A DNA stretch of 53,682 bases from Ornithinibacillus contaminans. GTDB lineage: Bacteria > Bacillota > Bacilli > Bacillales > Amphibacillaceae. Below are positions 50,856-53,682 of the stretch, piece by piece. Made by a program: the position numbers and the translations under genes. Within the stretch, counting starts at the first letter, position 1, and each line of letters begins with the position of its first letter. The notes under the pieces were generated by a model. It saw only the letters and a list, made by a program, of their open reading frames with translations, did not search any database and had not been told where the DNA came from. The stretch lies in contig NZ_LDPV02000048.1 of assembly GCF_001038425.2 (NCBI RefSeq), positions 1-53,682 on the forward strand, in the 5' to 3' direction.

Positions 50856-52808
50856 TTATGAATGTATCTTATCATTTTCTAAAATATTCGGATCATCCTC
50901 AAGGCCAAAGGCTACATTTGATTCAATCCATTTTCTTCTTGGTTCTACTTTATCACCCATCAATGTTGTTACACGACGTTCTGCGCGCGCAATATCATCA
51001 ATCGTTACACGGATTAATGTTCTAGTTTCCGGGTTCATTGTCGTTTCCCATAGCTGATCAGCGTTCATTTCACCAAGACCCTTGTAGCGCTGAATAACAT
51101 ATCCGTTCTTAAATTGGCTAACTGCTTTTCGCATCTCGTCATCATCCCATGCGTAAACAGTCTGTTCTTTCTTACCCGTTCCTTTAGAAACCTTATACAA
51201 AGGTGGTAATGCGATATATACTTTACCTGCCTCAATTAACGGTCTCATATAACGGTAAAAGAACGTTAACAATAATACTTGGATATGGGCACCATCGGTA
51301 TCCGCATCCGTCATGATGATTACTTTATCATAATTTACGTCCTCTAATGTAAAGTCCCCACCAATTCCAGCACCAATCGTATGGATAATGGTTGAAATTT
51401 CCTCATTCTTAAATACATCTTGAATTTTAGCTTTCTCCGTATTAATTACTTTACCTCGAAGCGGCAATACTGCTTGGAATTTGCGGTCTCTGCCTTGCTT
51501 AGCAGACCCACCTGCAGAGTCTCCCTCCACTAGATACAGCTCATTCTTCTGCGGATTCTTTGATTGCGCCGGTGTAAGTTTCCCACTGAGAATCGTATCT
51601 TTACGACGCTTTTTCTTACCACTTCTAGCGTCTTCGCGTGCTTTTCGTGCTGCTTCACGTGCTTCTTTTGCTTTAATTGCTTTTTTGATTAAGGTACCAG
51701 CAATATCAGAATTCTCTTCTAGGAAGAAATTAAGCTTTTCCGATACAACTGCATCGACTGCCGATCGCGCTTCTGACGTACCTAGCTTCCCTTTAGTTTG
51801 CCCTTCAAATTGCAGCTTTTCTTCTGGAATTCGAACCGATACTATAGCGGTTAATCCTTCACGAATATCGGTACCTTCTAAATTCTTATCTTTTTCTTTT
51901 AGCAAACTCGTTCTTCTAGCATAATCATTGAAAATTCTTGTTATCGCAGAACGTGCACCTGACTCATGTGTTCCGCCATCTTTTGTCCGTACATGGTTAA
52001 CGAAGGATAACATACTTTCTGCATAGCCATCATTAAATTGGAATGCAAATTCTACTTCAATCCCTTGTTGCTCTCCCTCAAAGAAAACAACTTCATGTAA
52101 GATGTCCTTATCTTCATTGACGTATTTTGCAAATGCTTTTAAGCCTTCTGGATATTCATATACTTCTTTTTCTTCAGTACGCTCATCTGTTAATTCGATT
52201 CTTAAGCCTTTTAATAAGAACGCAGCTTCACGAAGTCGTTCTGAAATTGTTTCAAAATCGAATACAGTAGTTGAAAAAATGCTAGCATCTGGCTTGAAGT
52301 GTATTAACGATCCCGTTTTTTTGGTTGTCCCTATCTTTTTAATGTTCCCAACCGGGGCACCACCGTTTTCAAAACGCTGGTAATATACTTCACCATCTCG
52401 GTGGGTAGTAACCTCTAGCCACTCGGATAAAGCATTTACAACAGAGGCTCCAACACCGTGTAAGCCTCCACTAGTCTTATAACCGCCTTGCCCAAACTTA
52501 CCACCAGCATGTAGCACGGTAAAAATAACTTCTAGTGTCGATTTACCAGTACTATGCTTTCCAGTCGGCATACCTCGTCCGCTGTCCTCTACTGAAATAC
52601 TATTATCTGTATGTATCGTAACATTGATAACATTTCCGTAACCATTTAACGCCTCATCGACGGCATTATCAACAATTTCAAATACAAGATGATGTAATCC
52701 GCGGTGATCTGTGCTCCCAATATACATACCAGGTCGTTTCCGAACAGCCTCAAGACCCTCTAGTACTTGAATTGAATCATCGGAGTAATGTAATGATGTC
52801 TTGTCCAA
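50856..52808 (-). CDS. parE: DNA topoisomerase IV subunit B
   Basis: A 650-aa subunit. ATP-binding GHKL domain: EIVDNAVDEALNGYG, EDSGRGMPTG and GGLHGVGASVVNALSEWL. Toprim domain: EGDSAGGSAKQGRDRKFQAV and IMTDADTDGAHIQVLLLTF. It supplies ATP energy for parC. The start is TTG after AAAGGAG. The end of an IS3-type element is 264 bp upstream, so the gene's promoter must lie in that short gap. Confidence 0.95.
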   Translation of the reverse strand: MDKTSLHYSDDSIQVLEGLEAVRKRPGMYIGSTDHRGLHHLVFEIVDNAVDEALNGYGNVINVTIHTDNSISVEDSGRGMPTGKHSTGKSTLEVIFTVLHAGGKFGQGGYKTSGGLHGVGASVVNALSEWLEVTTHRDGEVYYQRFENGGAPVGNIKKIGTTKKTGSLIHFKPDASIFSTTVFDFETISERLREAAFLLKGLRIELTDERTEEKEVYEYPEGLKAFAKYVNEDKDILHEVVFFEGEQQGIEVEFAFQFNDGYAESMLSFVNHVRTKDGGTHESGARSAITRIFNDYARRTSLLKEKDKNLEGTDIREGLTAIVSVRIPEEKLQFEGQTKGKLGTSEARSAVDAVVSEKLNFFLEENSDIAGTLIKKAIKAKEAREAARKAREDARSGKKKRRKDTILSGKLTPAQSKNPQKNELYLVEGDSAGGSAKQGRDRKFQAVLPLRGKVINTEKAKIQDVFKNEEISTIIHTIGAGIGGDFTLEDVNYDKVIIMTDADTDGAHIQVLLLTFFYRYMRPLIEAGKVYIALPPLYKVSKGTGKKEQTVYAWDDDEMRKAVSQFKNGYVIQRYKGLGEMNADQLWETTMNPETRTLIRVTIDDIARAERRVTTLMGDKVEPRRKWIESNVAFGLEDDPNILENDKIHS

Positions 52809-53072
52809 TTATGATTGCTCCTTTCACTTAAACCATAAACTTTCATATCTTTAATGGTAGAACAAGCGTTTGTTAATGTAAAGATAAACTTGACGAAACC
52901 CTTTAATAATAACGTATAAAAATGCAATATCCTAATCAGTATACTACAATTTTTTCACAAATGTATAGAAGTTACCGGAAACTGGTGCATACTTTTCGGT
53001 GAGTCTTATGTTTATTTATATTGAAATTGCACTAAATTGGTTACTAAAAAAGCAAACAAAAAGGATGACAAA

Positions 53073-53682
53073 TGTGAACTGCCCCCTGTCAAGTAGACAG
53101 GTAAAAAAACAAATTTTTTGTGCCATGTATGAATTCCATGCATGGCTTTTCTTATGCTGGAATTCTTAGCCCCATCTTCAACGTCACGCGCTTTGTATTA
53201 TAAAATTCAATATAAGCCTCAATATCTTTTTCTAATTCTTCAAATGTGTTATAAGTGGTTAATCGATACATCTCTTCCTTGATGATCCCCCAAAAATTCT
53301 CCATTGGACCGTTATCAATACATCTACCAACACGTGACATGCTCTGGATAATTTTGTGTTCTTCCACAAAGTTTTTAAATCCATGGGAGGTGTATTGAAA
53401 GCCACGATCACTATGAAATAATGTCTTCATTGGAATAATCGTATCTTTAATCTGAGTGACCGTATCACGTACTAAGGCATTGTTATTATGTCGTGATAAT
53501 TTATAGGCTACAATTTTATTTTCACCATAATCCAAGATGGCACTTAAATATGCTTTCGAATGAACTCCGTACTTGAATTCAGTGACATCTGTTAATAATA
53601 CTTCCATCGCGTTATAGTCGGCTTGGAATTTTCTATTTAAAACATTTTCAGCTATATGTTGCGGTTTATGTGGCTTATAGGT
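53073..53682 (-). mobile_element. IS3-family insertion sequence, one end (truncated by the window)
   Basis: The terminal sequence TGTGAACTGCCCCCTGTCAA (start of the inverted repeat, 53073 onward) is typical of IS150/IS3-group ends and lies 79 bp beyond the transposase stop. The transposase continues out of the window. A 10-bp hairpin at 53122-53146 (GCCATGTATG with CATGCATGGC) lies between, probably a terminator. The element lies 264 bp upstream of parE. Confidence 0.85.
53152..53682 (-). CDS. IS3-family transposase (orfB), partial
   Basis: The C-terminal 176 codons of an IS150-type DDE transposase; the frame is open to the window edge, so the start lies outside. LLTDVTEFKYGVHSKAYLSA has the first Asp, LFHSDRGFQYTSHGFKNF the second, and NGPMENFWGIIKEEMYRL the Glu; it ends FYNTKRVTLKMGLRIPA. 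All three catalytic residues are present. The upstream orfA is not in view. Confidence 0.92.
   Translation of the reverse strand, partial: TYKPHKPQHIAENVLNRKFQADYNAMEVLLTDVTEFKYGVHSKAYLSAILDYGENKIVAYKLSRHNNNALVRDTVTQIKDTIIPMKTLFHSDRGFQYTSHGFKNFVEEHKIIQSMSRVGRCIDNGPMENFWGIIKEEMYRLTTYNTFEELEKDIEAYIEFYNTKRVTLKMGLRIPA

Overview
The window is low-GC Gram-positive DNA from the Bacillaceae (Oceanobacillus/Virgibacillus-like by overall feel; genus is an inference). The evidence is AGGAGG-type ribosome binding sites with frequent TTG/GTG starts, a CstR-controlled persulfide cluster, a double-headed DynA dynamin beside a YpcP-type 5'-3' exonuclease, a yng-type acyl-CoA operon, and parE-parC. Almost everything is on the minus strand. 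The plus strand holds YkuK, a 61-aa protein at the edge of the transposon, a 53-aa protein and an Asn-rich small protein.

Layout. (1) 0.2-2.7 kb: a DUF4238 gene, then a decayed stretch with an HMA-domain fragment, another fragment and a frameshifted methyltransferase. (2) 2.9-9.45 kb: a reactive-sulfur cluster holding two glutaredoxins, DUF302, three single rhodaneses, CstR, a membrane rhodanese-like protein without the catalytic Cys, TauE, TusA, a rhodanese-persulfide dioxygenase fusion, DsrE and a TusA-rhodanese fusion. TACCC-N4-GGGTA palindromes recur at promoter positions; two lie exactly in the 17-bp spacer of a good sigma-A promoter. (3) 9.55-13.9 kb: a block of membrane protein, CcdA, ResA-like oxidoreductase, OsmC, response regulator and histidine kinase. 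(4) About 14-24 kb: a very AT-rich Tn7-like transposon (tnsA, tnsB, tnsC, tniQ and a second, separately placed tniQ). It carries a HEPN-nuclease-like gene and a partner beside tnsA, and an array of four 18-bp repeats at 23.86-23.99 kb that may be a transposon end. No cas genes or CRISPR repeats are visible.

(5) 24.2-33.5 kb: mixed genes (Nudix, GNAT, MFS, Asp-box protein, YkuK, AlkD-like, LysM-CAP, small membrane proteins) and a frameshifted remnant. (6) 33.5-39.1 kb: exonuclease, dynamin, CBS protein and flavin reductase. (7) 39.3-45.1 kb: a biotin-dependent acyl-CoA carboxylase, enoyl-CoA hydratase and acyl-CoA dehydrogenase operon, probably for leucine/branched acyl-CoA breakdown, with a TetR regulator and a clear operator. 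(8) 45.3-48.3 kb: a broken kinase gene, a nucleotidyltransferase, and an ECF sigma factor with an LCP-domain anti-sigma factor behind a textbook ECF promoter. (9) 48.4-52.8 kb: topoisomerase IV (parE, parC). (10) 53.07 kb to the edge: one end of an IS3-family insertion sequence.

The two most unusual parts are the Tn7-like element (two TniQ proteins, a TnsA lacking its expected catalytic Lys, a nuclease cargo pair, a repeat array) and the densely operator-marked persulfide cluster with a Cys-less membrane rhodanese.
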